Source of the DNA: Chalciporus piperatus
Taxonomy: Eukaryota; Basidiomycota; Agaricomycetes; Boletales; Boletaceae
Direction of reading: 5' to 3'
DNA length: 11,100 nucleotides
NCBI GenBank assembly: GCA_038093975.1
Contig: JBBPTG010000472.1
Span: forward strand, 1 to 11,100
Part shown: positions 9,478 to 11,100 of the stretch, one piece after another
Position numbering within the stretch: position 1 is the first letter of the stretch
Layout: every line of letters begins with the position of its first letter
Translations under genes and position numbers: made by a program
The notes under the pieces: model-generated
What the model was told of the DNA's origin: nothing
What the model saw: only the letters and a program-made list of their open reading frames with translations
Database searches by the model: none

Positions 9478-9822
9478 CTAGCATTCGTCCAAAGCTCGAT
9501 ACTTGCGCCTCGACACATGGGTTGTCCTCCCGCTGAGGTAGAAAGCGGGCGAGCATTTTGACAAATCGACACATAGATGCAGACGCTGCCCGGATTCGGT
9601 TGGAGAAGGACCCGGTACTGGACCTAGGGCTGATTGTGTCAACGGGTGGTTTGGCGGTGCTCGTGAACTGAGGAGGGAACTAGACTACCCGGCCGTACGA
9701 GGGGATTCCAGGACCATAGCTGCTTTTCCCAGGCTCACCTTCCATGGGCCAACTTGGAACAGGTAGATCCTTTCACGGAGATAAAAATTGTATCCGGGGA
9801 AGCAGTACTGACTGCTACAGAC
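9478..9822 (-). other. Ambiguous coding-like region upstream of the 8919-9477 fragment
   Basis: On the minus strand two frames look protein-like at once. One continues the downstream exon frame (LCVDLSKCSPAFYLSG, then a TAG at 9480-9478). The other can be reached through an intron with a good gtgagc donor near 9738 and a ctcctcag acceptor near 9668; it reads MCRFVKMLARFLPQRED and stops near 9450. A frameshift from the second to the first would unite them. The plus strand of the same stretch must also hold the WD40 gene's promoter, so the two genes would be closely divergent. Confidence 0.3.
9780..9788 (+). promoter_or_regulatory. TATA-like box before the WD40 fragment
   Basis: The motif gataaaaat lies 35-43 bases before the ATG at 9823, a spacing similar to the TATA-like run before the F-box gene. 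Support is weak beyond position. Confidence 0.25.
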
Positions 9823-10149
9823 ATGTCATTAAACAGCACTGGTAGGTATTGATCATCCGCGTATATGACGAGGTTTCAGTGCTGACTGACAGGCAAGATG
9901 GCGCGAACGCGGTGCAAATCAATGGGCATCGGGAAATATACTCGATCACGTTCCTGGAGAATGACAAACGTATATTGGCTGGCGGAATGGAATGGGCCAT
10001 TCGGGAATGGCGACTCGATGGTGGAGAGGTGGGCGAAGGAACGAAATTGAGTAGCGGTGTCACAGCCATCGCGCTCTCGAAGGATCGCCGGTGGATGGTA
10101 ACCGGGGAGTGGATGGTTGTGAACGTGTGGGACAGAACAACCCGCGAAA

Positions 10150-10168
10150 GAGTCGTGATGCATGACTC
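10150..10168. repeat. Small inverted repeat at the WD40 breakpoint
   Basis: GAGTC and GACTC flank a 9-base spacer that contains the palindrome ATGCAT. The motif lies exactly where WD40 coding sequence changes strand. Five-base arms are common by chance; it is listed because of its position. Confidence 0.3.
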
Positions 10169-10172
10169 GGAC

Positions 10173-10316
10173 TTGGAGTTCAAGTTCTTGTATGCCGTCC
10201 GTCAAATTCCATATCCGCACGGTCTTGTAGCCATTGAGGATCGGGTCATTAAAAGCCACGCAATGCGATATAGCGGAATCGCAGGAACATTCGGCGCCCC
10301 AAACCCGATTTTCACC
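10173..10316 (-). pseudogene. Inverted WD40-repeat fragment
   Basis: The minus strand encodes 48 continuous residues that look like the end of one WD repeat (ENRVWGAE), then a GH-less repeat start (ISHCVAFNDPIL), a typical strand d (YKTVRIWNLTDG) and ELELQ. The block KTVRIWNLTDG is a classical WD repeat end, whereas the opposite-strand translation here has no WD features. It is degenerate (short between strands b and c), so probably not functional. It most likely comes from the same or a sister gene as the plus-strand fragment at 9823. Confidence 0.55.
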
Positions 10317-10428
10317 ATATCAGGCCAATCAGAGCCGGTATATCGTAGTGGGAATGAGACAAAACCGAGGAAAGGGGTTCATCTTCAACTTGAAGTTGAT
10401 TTGCAACGGTGGGCGTCAGTGGGTCCAT
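10312..10428 (-). other. Short open frame beside the inverted WD40 fragment
   Basis: An ATG at 10428-10426 opens 38 codons (begins MDPLTPTVANQLQ, ends DIPALIGLIW) on the minus strand. The frame stays open further upstream to a possible acceptor near 10469. It looks protein-like and lies immediately before the inverted WD40 piece but in another frame, so it may be the preceding part of the same degenerate gene. No family recognised. Confidence 0.2.
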
Positions 10429-10484
10429 GTTCCAGCCACTGCATTCTGTGCCTGCCGCGCTCAGTAACTGTTTTTTTACATTGA

Positions 10485-10821
10485 TGCATTGATACCAACA
10501 TGGCTGCAGGCTATGGCTGCTAAGCTGTAGCTAGGCCCTCGACCAACTGTCTTGACAGGTCTTGACTCGGTCATCGTCGCTGCCTTCAATCAGTGGGTCT
10601 GCCTTGCAGCAGGTCCCAGTCCTTAGAAGGGTATTAATAGGAACGACTGTCTTCCTACCTAAGGGGCTGCCTACGGGAGACTAGAGGTCCCAGTGCAGTC
10701 AAGGTTGCTCTCTGACTCCTGAGTCGTGGGAAAGGCAGCTGTCGGGAGTGAACTTGCAGCCTGGATTGAACTGACTCTACTACCACTGTACTCCCATTAT
10801 ATTCGAGTACATACCAGGATT
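10485..10821. other. Intergenic stretch, nothing supportable
   Basis: I see no coding frame with protein-like composition. A CCTTAG..CTAAGG pair (10621-10664) could form a weak hairpin. The sequence resembles ordinary repeat-rich spacer, but I could not define any element ends. Confidence 0.4.
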
Positions 10822-11020
10822 ATGTTCGCGCGCATCGACGCTCTTTCCGGTCCGCCAGCGAGACATCGTGCTCATTCTCCGAGCCTCAACGGACGCTCCG
10901 ACGATACCGAATGCAGGTTTACCATCAAAGAACCGTCTTGTGCGCAATTCACCAGGCTCCGTATTCGGTCACCAGGGGGGCAGGTAGTGATGTTTCACGG
11001 CTCTTCAGCTTGTGTTGCCG
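10822..11020 (+). CDS. Possible first exon of an unrecognised gene, partial
   Basis: An ATG at 10822 opens a frame (MFARIDALSGPPARHRAHS...) that reaches a gtaagg donor-like site at 11021. Without splicing it stops at 11032-11034. It is rich in Arg, Ser and Pro, has no recognised motif, and any following exon would lie mostly past the window edge. An AT-rich run (attatattcg) lies about 27 bases upstream. It may be chance. Confidence 0.2.
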
Positions 11021-11100
11021 GTAAGGCGAGCTGACTCTGTGAATGCACGCCTAGAGCATCTGTGGGCGTAGGTAGGTCCCCTTTACTAAACGAACACCGC

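Larger units (their letters stand above)
9823..10484 (+). pseudogene. WD40-repeat protein, 5' end only, broken
   Basis: WD40 proteins fold into beta-propellers that act as protein-binding platforms; in Agaricomycetes many belong to large fast-evolving families. Exon 1 (9823-9845) encodes MSLNSTG; a 47-base intron (9846-9892, gtattg..gacag) follows; exon 2 starts at 9893. The intron is supported because it links an ATG, in phase, to the propeller frame. Two repeats are clear: GHREIYSITFLENDKRI with an EW dipeptide end, and VTAIALSKDRRWMVTG ending VNVWDRTT. After about residue 96 (near base 10160) WD40 similarity on this strand ends, and the frame runs on for 108 more residues to 10484 through sequence that encodes WD40 motifs on the other strand. 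A complete propeller needs about seven repeats, so a 204-residue product with two would not fold normally. Reading: a truncated gene with an inversion. Confidence 0.72.

Noticed and set aside
8818..10665. An 11-base inverted match CCCTTAGGTAG at 8818-8828 and, reversed, at 10655-10665.
   Set aside because: Several matches of this length are expected by chance in 11 kb, and it does not extend.

Overview
The window reads as nuclear DNA from a mushroom-forming fungus (Basidiomycota, Agaricomycetes). The genes are split by 47-62 base introns with GT..AG ends, protein starts have no bacterial-type ribosome sites, and the families are typical of Agaricomycetes: a Plavaka-type DNA transposase, a DUF6532-like protein, an F-box protein and a WD40 protein. 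The first repeat of the WD40 protein resembles families I know from Boletales, but the order is only a guess. The region looks like accessory, transposon-rich DNA: one large intact transposase is surrounded by ORFan-like genes and several broken gene fragments.

Layout. 1-400: no firm gene; a weak open frame runs off the left edge on the minus strand. 401-3538 (minus): a five-exon Plavaka-family transposase whose exons join in phase to an uninterrupted 975-residue protein. 3672-4417 (plus): a small head-to-head partner gene with a serine-rich start, a charged helical middle and an acidic tail; its centre holds either a weak intron or a one-base frameshift. 4650-6204 (plus): a four-exon gene for a 468-residue protein with an RGG-rich N-terminus and a helical C-terminal half like DUF6532. 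6361-6546 (minus): a short orphan coding-like frame. 6723-8264 (plus): an F-box gene with two in-frame TGA codons. 8265-8918: nothing supportable. 8919-9477 (minus): the 3' part of an unrecognised spliced gene, with stops upstream. 9823-10484 (plus): the 5' end of a WD40 gene that breaks off near 10160, after which WD40 coding sequence continues on the opposite strand. 10485-11100: no firm gene.

How they fit together. The transposase and the small 3672 gene share a 133-base divergent promoter region, so co-mobilisation is possible, but I could not find terminal inverted repeats or target-site duplications by eye. The right half (6.3-10.5 kb) looks like decaying duplicated genes: nonsense codons in the F-box gene, fragments without 5' ends and an inverted, truncated WD40 gene. 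No CRISPR array, RNA gene or bacterial-type operon was seen. All family assignments are by eye; no search was run.
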